Positions 25,581 through 34,700 of a stretch of 64,000 nucleotides of DNA are shown here, piece after piece (the stretch's first letter is position 1; the number at the start of each line of letters is the position of its first letter). The notes beneath the pieces were generated by a model that was not told where the DNA came from, ran no database searches, and saw nothing but the letters and a program-made list of their open reading frames with translations. Source of the DNA: Algoriphagus sp. (GTDB lineage: Bacteria; Bacteroidota; Bacteroidia; Cytophagales; Cyclobacteriaceae); contig NZ_JAUXYL010000023.1 of the NCBI RefSeq assembly GCF_030694375.1, positions 1 to 64,000 on the forward strand. The letters are read 5' to 3'. The position numbers and the translations under genes were made by a program.

Positions 25581-26324
25581 ATGGCCTATAGAGTATTGAT
25601 TGTAGAAGACGATGCCCATGCCCGGGAAAACCTGATCCGTCTGATTCAGGGTGTTTCGGATTTGGATCTTGTAGGTATGGCAACCATGATCGGGGAGGCA
25701 GATCAGCTGTGTAAAAGTTTAAAGCCGGATCTGGTCTTTTGCGACGTGATGCTTCCACCGGATACAAGTTTTGACTGGCTGATGAAGCTGGAAAAGATCC
25801 CTTTCGAACTCATCTTCATTACCTCATTTGAGGAGTTTGCGGTAAAGGCCTTTCGCTTGGCGGCGGTGGATTACCTGATCAAGCCCATCGCACAGGAGGA
25901 ATTCAACTTGGCTTTGGAGCGTTTTCGCTCCCGCAGGGAAAAAAGCACCGATCAGATTCAGTCACTGCTCAAGAACCTGAGCCTGCCGCGTGAACATGCG
26001 AAAATAGCCCTTCCAACCTTGAATGGGTACCTTTTTGTACAGATCAAAGACATCCTGCGCTGCGAATCGGATAATACCTACACCACCTTTTTCACAGCCG
26101 ACAAACGCAAAATCCTGGTTTCCCGCACACTCAAGGATGTGGAGCAAATGCTGGAAGAGTACCGATTCTTCCGTGTGCACAATTCTCACCTGATCAATCT
26201 GGACTATGTCGCCGAATACTTCAAAGGCGAAGGAGGGCAGGTGAAGCTGACCGACGGTGCGGTAATCGATGTTTCGAGAAGGAGGAAAGAGGAGTTTTTG
26301 AATTTGTTGAGGAAAGGGCAATGA
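25581..26324 (+). CDS. LytTR-family response regulator
   Basis: A 247-residue regulator with an N-terminal receiver (phospho-Asp in LVFCDVMLPPD, about residue 53) and a C-terminal LytTR DNA-binding domain (about 145-245, DILRCESDNTYTTFF and FFRVHNSHLINLDYV). The track starts at a TTG, but the ATG at 25581, two bases after the kinase stop, is the better start (MAYRVLIVEDD). It is cognate to the upstream kinase by gene order. Target genes are not evident. Confidence 0.9.
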   Translation: MAYRVLIVEDDAHARENLIRLIQGVSDLDLVGMATMIGEADQLCKSLKPDLVFCDVMLPPDTSFDWLMKLEKIPFELIFITSFEEFAVKAFRLAAVDYLIKPIAQEEFNLALERFRSRREKSTDQIQSLLKNLSLPREHAKIALPTLNGYLFVQIKDILRCESDNTYTTFFTADKRKILVSRTLKDVEQMLEEYRFFRVHNSHLINLDYVAEYFKGEGGQVKLTDGAVIDVSRRRKEEFLNLLRKGQ

Positions 26325-26669
26325 GCAATGGACAATTATCAATGATCAATTATCAATGATCAATTACCAATGAGCAATGATCAATGGACAATGAGCAATT
26401 ATCAATGAGCAATTATCAATGAGCAATGATCAATTATCAATGAGCAATGATCAATGGACAATGAGCAATGAGCAATTTCCAATGTTCAAAAGTTATGATA
26501 TTTGAAAATTGACCATTGAGTTTGATCATTGAGTTTGAAAATTGGTCATTGAACATTCAGTCGGGTTTGAAAATTGTCCCGAAAGTTATCGGGATGAGTT
26601 TGAAAATTGATCATTGAATTTGGTCATTGAGTTTGATAATTGAATTTGAAAATTGATAATTCACACGGT
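26325..26669. repeat. Inverted phrase array (CAATGAGCAAT / ATTGATCATTG)
   Basis: The first 150 bases repeat CAATGAGCAATTATCAATGATCAA-like words. The following 160 bases repeat the reverse complement (ATTGACCATTGAGTTTGATCATTG). The two halves meet at a conserved centre, TTCAAAAGTTATGATATTTG, and could form one very long hairpin. A CCCGAAAGTTATCGGGA palindrome is embedded near 26578. It abuts the start of an S23-type gene. Confidence 0.75.
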
Positions 26670-27032
26670 ATGGAAAAGAGATATGACCTAGAAGAGCGGT
26701 TGGTTCGATTTGCAGGAGAAAGTATCAAGTTCTGTAGTACTCTTGGGAGCAGCTTTGCTGAAAACCATCTGAAAGGACAATTGATTCGGTCAGCAACAGG
26801 GGCTTGTTTGAATTACGGAGAAGCACAAGGAGCGGAAAGCAAAAAGGATTTTATTCATAAAAATGGAATTGTGTTGAAAGAACTGAAAGAGTCACGATCT
26901 ACTTTGAAGATTTTAATTTATTCTGACTTAGGCGATGCCCTGAGTAGATCTCAATTGCTTCAAGAAAGCGAGGAGCTGTGTGCAATTTTCGGTAGAATCA
27001 TAACTAGTGCAAGAAAAAGCCTGGAGCAATGA
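26670..27032 (+). CDS. Four-helix bundle protein (S23/IVS-encoded type)
   Basis: A 120-residue all-helical protein of the S23 (23S rRNA intervening-sequence) four-helix family. Signatures are KRYDLEERLVRFAGESIKF, RSATGACLNYGEAQGAESKKDFIHK and LKELKESRSTLK. The track starts earlier, but the ATG at 26670 fits the family. Its biochemical role is unknown; a distant relative (Avd) works with reverse transcriptases, but no reverse transcriptase is seen here. The gene is bracketed by near-identical inverted phrase arrays, suggesting that gene and arrays travel together. A second member is at 52765. Confidence 0.85.
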   Translation: MEKRYDLEERLVRFAGESIKFCSTLGSSFAENHLKGQLIRSATGACLNYGEAQGAESKKDFIHKNGIVLKELKESRSTLKILIYSDLGDALSRSQLLQESEELCAIFGRIITSARKSLEQ

Positions 27033-27044
27033 GGTCAAAGATCA

Positions 27045-27275
27045 ATTTCCAATTATCAATTGCCAATGATCAATGAGCAATTTCCAATGTTCAAAAGTTA
27101 TGATACTTGAAAATTGACCATTGAGTTTGATCATTGATCATTGAATAGGTTACTTGAATATTGTCCCGATAGGTACGGGATGAATTTGATCATTGACCAT
27201 TGAATGGGTTACTTGATAATTGTCCCGAAAGTTATCGGGATGAGTTTGAAAATTGATAATTGAATATTGATCCAC
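27045..27275. repeat. Inverted phrase array downstream of the S23 gene
   Basis: It has the same design as the array upstream of the S23 gene: CAATGATCAATGAGCAAT words, the same centre (TTCAAAAGTTATGATACTTG), then ATTGACCATTGAGTTTGATCATTG words. Two CCCGATAGGTACGGGA-like palindromes are included. Confidence 0.75.
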
Positions 27276-27677
27276 CAGATCCGGTTCAAACGGAACCGAA
27301 ATCAAAGTCTTTCCAACCAAAATCTGGTTTTTACTTAGAAAAATTAGCTGAGGTATTGATCTTCAGTAATGTTTTTGGCAAAGGCAGATGAACAGGGTGA
27401 TCATCGGCTTGGCCTGACCGACGAACCAACCGGAGAAGACTTTTGATCAGGGGTGATTAAGCAAAAGATCCGGCGGTATTTTTTGCGTCATTATTCCCAA
27501 AAGATCAAAAGCCTGCCCAGAAGTATTTCCGGGACGGAAGAAAGAAGATTACAAAGGGTCAAACCGCGTCAAATGAATTCAACGTTTGAGATTAGCCTTT
27601 GGCAAATTCCCCCTTTTTAAGGGGGCTAGGGGGATTTCATTTCAATCGACATTTAAAAAATTATAAAAAAAAATCAT
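27276..27677. other. Intergenic region without a recognisable gene
   Basis: No ORF of note is present. A CCCCCTTTTTAAGGGGG palindrome lies near 27609-27626. The part at 27310-27560 (for example GACCGACGAACCAACCGGAG and CGGGACGGAAGAAAG) has coding-like composition but no open frame, and may be a decayed fragment. Confidence 0.35.
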
Positions 27678-28409
27678 ATGCCAATAGAAGAAAAAGCAAC
27701 CAAACCAATAGGTTACGAAAAAGCAGCTATCTACTTATCAAATCTTATTAAGTCTGAGTCCAGTTTTGGATTTATTAATTATTCGGGGGGAACTTTTAAT
27801 CTTCGAAAATTCAAAGACTGGGATGGGCAAGGAATTGTGTTCTCGGGAATTATGTGTTGGTTCTGTAAGGATGATAGGTCAAACATCTTTATTGCCATAG
27901 AACCCCGGTTTAATTTTGAATACGATGAAAATTCACTCCACAAAGTGAAACCTGAAAGTGAATACCTTTTTATTCCACCTCAACTATTGGATAAGAGTAT
28001 TTTAGCTGGCAGTAATCTTCAAGAAGGTGAGTTGGAGAGGAGATTGCGCGGTTTTAGGAAGCCGATGGTCAAACCCAATAAAAAGGCAAAAAACCGAGAT
28101 GTTGTCTCATGGGTAAATAATTTTAGAAGTGACTCTAATTTCAAGGAATTAAGTAGTTACGGGTTTACCTATTTTATAAATAATGGAAAAACTAAAGATG
28201 GATCGGAAAGATCCTTTATTTCAGAATTTCTTATACAGAATCAAATCCAATTTGTAAGGTACTTTTTCGGATTAGACACTGATTTGAAAACCGATAAATT
28301 AAGGTTGATTCTGGTCCCGGTAGATTTCTCCGGAAAGAATATTGAACCCGCCGGAAATCGATTAGATAATGAAAGCCTCCTCCAGTACTCCTGGCCACCA
28401 AGTACTTAA
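27678..28409 (+). CDS. Hypothetical protein
   Basis: A 243-residue soluble protein with no signal peptide or membrane segment. It starts MPIEEKATKPIGYEKAAIYLSNLIK. A CWFCKD pair of cysteines lies near residue 60, and a basic stretch (RGFRKPMVKPNKKAKNRD) lies mid-protein. I recognise no family. It lies in an A/T-rich accessory segment between repeat arrays, consistent with recent acquisition. The ATG follows a long A-rich run suited to Bacteroidota initiation. Confidence 0.65.
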   Translation: MPIEEKATKPIGYEKAAIYLSNLIKSESSFGFINYSGGTFNLRKFKDWDGQGIVFSGIMCWFCKDDRSNIFIAIEPRFNFEYDENSLHKVKPESEYLFIPPQLLDKSILAGSNLQEGELERRLRGFRKPMVKPNKKAKNRDVVSWVNNFRSDSNFKELSSYGFTYFINNGKTKDGSERSFISEFLIQNQIQFVRYFFGLDTDLKTDKLRLILVPVDFSGKNIEPAGNRLDNESLLQYSWPPST

Positions 28410-28420
28410 ATTGAATTATT

Positions 28421-29065
28421 TTGACACCAGTTCAACTCCAGACATTTTCTTCTCTAGCGATTTGGATACCCTTACTTTTCGCGCTGGTTAAGCTAAAAAC
28501 AGGCGACATCAAATTTCGCCTGTTTTTTGTATTTCTGTTATTTGGAGCTTTGGTGGATGGGTTTGGGTTGATTATCTATTATTTTCTGCCACATGATTTA
28601 TTCAATTATCACGGAATTTTTCAGCTCTTTTACCTCTGGTTTGAAGCCCTGTTCTTTGTCTGGATTTGCTTTTATTTTTTGGATTTCAGTAAAAAGAATC
28701 GATGGAGGAACACCCTTTTTTTGGTGTTTTCAGCGCTGTACTTTTCTCAATTTGTTTTGAAAATAATCTATTCCGATACCAACACCACCCTCATTGCCAT
28801 TACCAATTCCTTTTTTCTGGTAACCACTTCATTTCTTTCAGCCTTTGCATTGCTTCGGATTGCTGAGAATAGGGAGGAAATCCTGCGATATGCCTGGTTT
28901 TGGATTCTATCTGGAATATTCTTCTACTCCCTGGGCAGTTTTTTTGTGGACATCTTGTCCTACACGGCCTTCGAAAAAAGCATCTGGTCCATCCGCATCT
29001 TCGCTAATATCATTCAGTATGGATTTTTTGTGATGGGGCTTTTAAAAATGGACAATGAGCAATGA
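28421..29065 (+). CDS. Hypothetical multi-pass membrane protein
   Basis: A 214-residue hydrophobic protein with about seven predicted helices (for example FFVFLLFGALVDGFGLIIYYF and LFFVWICFYFLDF). No family is recognised with certainty; proteins of this size and layout occur near signalling genes in Cytophagales. A TGA lies three codons upstream and no ATG is near, so the start must be TTG at 28421, an ATT, or further inside. A perfect terminator-like hairpin lies in the first 40 codons. The coding end runs into a phrase array that encodes its last residues (MDNEQ). Confidence 0.6.
   Translation: MTPVQLQTFSSLAIWIPLLFALVKLKTGDIKFRLFFVFLLFGALVDGFGLIIYYFLPHDLFNYHGIFQLFYLWFEALFFVWICFYFLDFSKKNRWRNTLFLVFSALYFSQFVLKIIYSDTNTTLIAITNSFFLVTTSFLSAFALLRIAENREEILRYAWFWILSGIFFYSLGSFFVDILSYTAFEKSIWSIRIFANIIQYGFFVMGLLKMDNEQ
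28495..28528 (+). terminator. Terminator-shaped hairpin inside the 5' coding region
   Basis: AAAAACAGGCGA and TCGCCTGTTTTTT pair over about 11-12 bases with a short loop and a T run. It lies near codons 25-36 of the membrane protein gene. It may attenuate transcription, end the upstream gene's transcript, or be fortuitous. Confidence 0.5.
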
Positions 29066-29160
29066 GCAATTTCCAATGAGCAATGAGCAATTTTCAAGGG
29101 CTAGGTTACTTGATAATTGAACATTGAGTTTGATAATTGATAATTGACAAAGAAGAATTT
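29046..29160. repeat. Inverted phrase array (CAATGAGCAAT type)
   Basis: A shorter copy of the same array family that brackets the S23 gene: GGACAATGAGCAATGAGCAAT words followed by ATTGAACATTGAGTTTGATAATTG words. No gene is inside. It overlaps the last codons of the membrane protein gene. Confidence 0.7.
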
Positions 29161-29306
29161 TCGCCGAATTCTAGTTGAGATTGACCGAAATCACTTTTAG
29201 ATTTAACAGTTACTACTTGTAAATCTTGCAGTTAAATTCCGAGTACTAAATTGAATTTGAAATTCTTAATTAATTACAAATATTCAAATTTTGGTCTCTC
29301 ATAAAA

Positions 29307-30443
29307 ATGAAAACAATCTACTTCTTGGCAATTTTTCTAGGAACTTCTCTTTCAGTTTTTGCCCAGTTCCCAACATTTTATCCTACTTATAAGAATGATT
29401 ACACTCTTAAAAAGAATGAGGAGTTTGTGACTGAAAAACTAAAAGCCGCTGCCATCTCTTTGCTTGACTCAATTGGTAAGGATTCCCTCTCCTTTCATGT
29501 GCGATCTGCTCCGGATATGGTAGGCGTCTTGAAAAGAATGAATGATAGGTTAAAGTTAAAGGTTGATTCGCTGGAGTTAGAAGTGAAATCTGCTTACATA
29601 AATAAGATCCCAACTGTCGAAGAAGTTAAAGAAGTTGTAAATTGGAAGGAAGCTATTTTAAAAAACACTAACGAGATCGATAAAAATAATATCCTTATAG
29701 ATTATTTTGGTTCGATTAATAGTTTTTTAGGCAAGCCCGTGATGGCTACGAGATTTTTTCCTGTAAAAAACAGAAACCAAGGTGATTTCTTTTACAATAA
29801 TGTAACCTCATCGGGTGTTTCAACACTCAACAGTTTTGTCATTCAGGCTTCTGGGAATGGCGGGGTAGCAAACACAGAAATTGTAAGCGGCAGAATTTCA
29901 GCTCTTAGAGTTTCTTTTTCTTCTGTAATACAAGGTGGGGGAGATTCCTCCGATAGCTTAGAAGTAAATACTAAGCTTTTTAATGGTGGAGGCATTACAA
30001 ATCTTCATCTTGAATATCCTTTTTTTTATTATAACAGACAAAATGTCCTATTTTACTCTGCCTTTAAACCAGGCTTTGTAGCAGATCTTCCTGTTTTCGG
30101 TTCACAACTTGAGAGAGACGCTTTCTCAGGATATGCTGATCTAGCTATGGAGTTTTTAACTGAAATTAGAACTGATGGAGGGGAATTCAGTTTATTTGCT
30201 AATTTTAAAGGAAGTTACATTACAGGCACTCCCACTTTTTATTCAACCTTAAAGGCTCCTGATACAGATTTAGAATCAAAAAAGGTTGATAAGCCATTCT
30301 GGATTTCCCAAGTTTATGTCGGGATTTCTGTTTCCAAGCAGTTTCGGGTTTCGGCTAATATACCCATCGCCACAACTCGCCAAATCGCGCTGCCTGATAA
30401 AATTCAAATAGGAATACAAATATTAACGAATTCAAATAAGTAA
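29307..30443 (+). CDS. Hypothetical exported protein
   Basis: A 378-residue protein with a signal peptide cut near SVFAQFP. A predicted helical segment (about 40-120, with LKRMNDRLKLKVDSLELEVKSA, possibly coiled coil) precedes a beta-rich C-terminal part with alternating hydrophobic strands. That part (NVLFYSAFKPGFVADLPVFG and on to QVYVGISVSKQFRVSANIP) could be an outer-membrane barrel. No named family is recognised. It is transcribed alone with a terminator downstream, in A/T-rich accessory DNA. Confidence 0.65.
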   Translation: MKTIYFLAIFLGTSLSVFAQFPTFYPTYKNDYTLKKNEEFVTEKLKAAAISLLDSIGKDSLSFHVRSAPDMVGVLKRMNDRLKLKVDSLELEVKSAYINKIPTVEEVKEVVNWKEAILKNTNEIDKNNILIDYFGSINSFLGKPVMATRFFPVKNRNQGDFFYNNVTSSGVSTLNSFVIQASGNGGVANTEIVSGRISALRVSFSSVIQGGGDSSDSLEVNTKLFNGGGITNLHLEYPFFYYNRQNVLFYSAFKPGFVADLPVFGSQLERDAFSGYADLAMEFLTEIRTDGGEFSLFANFKGSYITGTPTFYSTLKAPDTDLESKKVDKPFWISQVYVGISVSKQFRVSANIPIATTRQIALPDKIQIGIQILTNSNK

Positions 30444-30581
30444 CCGAATTTAAATAAAGTTGGGAAAAACAATTTGAATGACAATCCTGACGCATAGGTC
30501 ACCGGATATCTAGCTTCGGACATCACTTCCAATTTCTCCCCCAAACCCACCGAATTCTAATTCCTTCTTCTTTAATACACT

Positions 30582-30617
30582 AAGTGCCTGCAAATTCAGC
30601 TTGCAGGCACTTTTTTG
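30582..30617 (+). terminator. Intrinsic terminator
   Basis: AAGTGCCTGCAA and TTGCAGGCACTT form a perfect 12-bp stem followed by TTTTG. It separates the exported protein gene from the delta-60 repeat gene. Confidence 0.85.
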
Positions 30618-30662
30618 TATCGTGCTTATCAAATATTGTATTTCCAAATAAATTTCAAAGCT

Positions 30663-31670
30663 ATGAAAAAAAGTATAATTAAGATTTTAATTTGGTTCTT
30701 GCCTCTTACTGCTTGGGCTCAAGATGCCGAAGAAACTGTAATCGTAGAACCAACATCAATTGGGCCTAATGGATTGGTATTATCACATTCTTTCTTAAGG
30801 GATTCTAAAATTCTGATTGCTGGAGAATTTACAACTTTTGATGGAATACCAGCAGGGAGGATAGCTCGGATTGATTCAGAAGGAGCCTTTGATCCGACTT
30901 TCAACTCAAAATCTGGAGCAAATGGATCTGTATTTTCTACAATTGTTCAGGATGATGGTAAAATTCTTATTTGCGGTGATTTCACCTCTTATAATGGAGT
31001 GGCGAAAAATAAAATTGCAAGATTAAATGATGACGGTAGTCTTGATGCTTCCTTCAATGAAGGTGAAGGGCCAGACAATTCTGTTTTGTCAATGGCAATA
31101 TTACCAGATGAAAAAATTTTAATTGGGGGGAGTTTTGATTTTTTTAATGGAATTGAGAGAAAATACTTTGCAAGACTAAATTCTAATGGTAGCCTGGATA
31201 ACACTTTTTATCCTGGTACGGGTGTAAATGATAAGGTCTACAACATTTCAGTACAACAGGATGGTAAGATATTGATAGGAGGAGACTTTACAAGTCATAA
31301 TGGCGTATCAGTAAATAGAATAATTAGGCTTAATCAAGATGGGAGCTTAGATAATTCTTTTGATATAGGAACTGGTGCAGACAATTCGGTTAGGGCTATT
31401 GCTGTTCAAAGTGATGGTAAGATCCTGATTGCTGGTGACTTTTTGTCTTTTGATGGAAATAAGATCAATAGGATTGCCAGACTTGATAATGATGGCAGCA
31501 TTGATACTTCCTTTAATTCAGGAGCTGGAGCAAACAACTCAATTTGGAATATTGTAATTGAGTCAGATGGTAAAATTTTGATTCATGGTTCATTTAGTAC
31601 TTATAATGGATCGGATAAAAATAGCTTAGCAAAGCTAAATAATGATGGTAGCTTAGATACTTCATTTTAA
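30663..31670 (+). pseudogene. Delta-60 repeat protein, truncated by frameshift
   Basis: It encodes a signal peptide (start ATG 30663, MKKSIIKILIWFLPL, cut near AWAQD) and about six delta-60 beta-propeller repeats (DGKILIGGDFTSHNGVSVNRI, LNQDGSLDNSFD). It ends in mid-repeat at GSLDTSF. The previous repeat reads SFNSGAGANN. Here an extra T (TTTTAATTCA against TTTAATTCA) makes a stop, and homology is lost a few codons later. Delta-60 proteins normally run on to a C-terminal sorting domain. This copy therefore looks frameshifted and 3'-truncated, although the remaining 335 residues could still be secreted. Confidence 0.65.
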
Positions 31671-31749
31671 TTCAGTGACAAAAAAATATCAATATTATTT
31701 TTATTAATAATTTTAAAATAATAAATAAAATAATATAAATAATTGTTTT

Positions 31750-34700
31750 ATGAAAAAGACATTACTCATTACTTTATTGATTTTATTTATCAATAATATA
31801 CTCATTGCTCAAGAAGTAAGTGTTTTTGAGGTTTCCGGAAGTTATACTTGGGAAGTACCTGAAGGTGTGAATTCTATAAAAGTATATGCATGGGGTGGAG
31901 GAGGTGGCGGTGGAGCAGCTATTTATGAAAATACAAGAGGTGGAGGAGGAGCGGGTGGATCTATCACGGTTTCAACTGTTTCTGTACAGCCAGGCGAAGT
32001 TCTTCAAATAATAGTAGGCAATAGAGGGGTTGGAGGTTTTTCAGACGGAGGTAATGGAGGTAATACCACAATTAGTGGATCTTTTGGGACGATTTTAGCT
32101 TATGGAGGCGCAGGTGGAAAAAGAGGGTATAGGAATTCATGTCAAGTTGTTGTTGGCTCATATTGTTGTAGCAGTAGTAGTTGGGGAGGTTGTAGATCCT
32201 ACTGCTCCATTTATAATACAGTTCCATGTGGAGGCGTTCAATATGGTTCCGCTGGAATTGCCACAGTAGGATTGACTTTTAATGGTGGTTCTGGAGGCAA
32301 TGGTTCCGCTGGAATTAGTGGAGCCGGAGGAGGTAGTGCGGGCGATATGGGTTCTGGAGGGAATGCTAATTTTGGTACAGCTGGTATTGCAGGACTTGGA
32401 AATTACTCAGGGGCAAAAGGTGCTGATGGAAGATCAACTGCTGGATCAGGAATCCCCTCATCTGAAGTTGGGGGTGGAGGTTCCGGTGGTTTTGTTGGTC
32501 AACAAGGTTTTACTTCCTATGCAGGTGGTAGTGGGGGGCCTGGAAAATTGGTAATAGAGTTTATAAAAGATTGTACAGCTCCGGAATTTATTAAAGTACC
32601 TGATTCGACCAATGAGGAAACATTACCTGCTGCTCAATGTGAAAAGCAAATATTTTATGATATTCAAGTAGAAGAGGAAACAAATTTGTTTTTTGAATTT
32701 TCTGGTGCAACCGAATTAACAGGTAGTGGATCAGGAAGTGGAGAACTTTTTAAAGCGGGGATTACAAATGTTTTTATTAAGGCAATCAATTCTTGTGATG
32801 AGGAATCTACATTTAATTTTGAGATTAATCTTAAGGACAAAACTAGTCCGGTAATCACGACAAATCAGGATCAAAACCTGACAACCGAAGCAGGACTTTG
32901 CACTGCAAGCTTTGAAGCGACAGCAACGGCTAGCGACAATTGCTCAGTCGGAGCTCCGACAGGAGTACGAAGTGATGACAAGCCCTTGACCGACCCTTAT
33001 CCGGTTGGCACAACGACGATCACTTGGACTGTGAGCGATGCCAATGGCAATCCAGCAGTACCGGTTGTTCAGACGATAAAAGTTACTGACAACCAAGCTC
33101 CGGTAATCATTACAAATCAGGATCAAAACCTGACAACCGAAGCAGGACTTTGCACTGCAAGCTTTGAAGCGACAGCAACGGCTACAGACAACTGCTCAGT
33201 TGGTGCTCCGACAGGAATTCGAAGCGACAACAAGCCGTTGGCCGATTCCTATCCGGTCGGCACAACGACGATCACTTGGACTGTGAACGATGCCAATGGC
33301 AATCCAGCAGTACCGGTTGTTCAGACCATTACTGTTACTGACAATCAGGCTCCGGTAATCACGACAAATCAGAATCAAAACCTGACAACCGAAGCAGGAC
33401 TTTGCACTGCAAGCTTTGAAGCGACAGCTTCAGCTACAGACAACTGCTCAGTTGGTGCTCCGACAGGAATTCGTAGCGACAACAAGCCGTTGACCGATTC
33501 CTATCCGGTTGGAGTAACGACGATCACTTGGACTGTCTCTGATATCAATGGTAATCCAGCCACTCCGGTTGTTCAGACCATTACTGTTACTGACAGTCAG
33601 GCTCCTAGTTGGGAAACTGCATTGGGTGAGCTAGACAGAACAGTATTCTGCGGACAGGATCAACTGCTTTCAAGTGCCCAAAACCTGCAACCATTTGGTT
33701 TTGACAATTGCACTATAAAATCTATTCAAAAAACATCCGGAAATTTTGTATCCACCGGACTAAATGGGGCAGGAACATTCACCAATACTTGGATTGCTGA
33801 GGATTTAGCAGGAAATAAATCAACAGTTTTCAATCAAGTGATTACCATTCAGGGATTGGAAGTCGACGCTTCGGCCAGTGGTACCCCGGTTCCACTTAAT
33901 TCAACAGCCACTCTAAGTGCTAAAGTAATTCCTGCTGTTGAAGGGATTTCAGTAAACTTCTATTTGGATGAAGAATTTAAAGGAAGCAAAGCAACAGATG
34001 AATTTGGAATTGCAACTTTAGATGTGACCGGACTCCCATTGAATGTGTATAAAGTAACAGCCGTAGTTGGAAGTGGTTGTGCAGAATCCATTGCATACCT
34101 GCCTGTCTATGATCCCAATGGAAACTTTGTAACCGGCGGTGGCTGGATTAATTCACCTGAAGGAGCACTTATTGGGACCACAACCGTCGGAAAAGCAAAC
34201 TTTGGTTTTGTGTCCAAATACAAAAAAGGCTCCAACCAGGTAGATGGCAATACTGAATTCCAGTTCAACGCCGGAAACCTGAGCTTTAAATCAATCCTTC
34301 ATGAGGCAGGTACTCTGGTCATTTCGGGTAAAAAAGCTACCTATAGAGGAGAAGGATCAATCAATGGTGTGTCCGGCTTCAAATTTACTTTGGTAGCCAT
34401 TGACGGTCAGTGGAATGGTGGAACCAACCCCGATCAATTCCGAATAAAGATTTGGGGAAGTAATGGTGTCATCTATGACAATGGCTTGGGAGCGGATGAA
34501 AACTCTGAAGTTTCAACTGTCCTTGGTGGAGGTTCAATTGTGATTCATGAATCAAAAACCAAAGGCAATAAGCGTGTGTCAGCCGAACTGATTACCGTTC
34601 CTTGGAATACGCCTTTTGAAACCATCAGGAAAAAAGTGGATCAGATGAGCTCGACCTGGTTTGAAAGCAGAAAGCTTCTAATGACTTTGGATGCGGGAAC

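Noticed and set aside
26670-27032. Diversity-generating retroelement, because S23 and Avd are related
   Set aside because: There is no reverse transcriptase and no template/variable repeat pair within reach; the array words are not adenine-mutated copies of a coding region.
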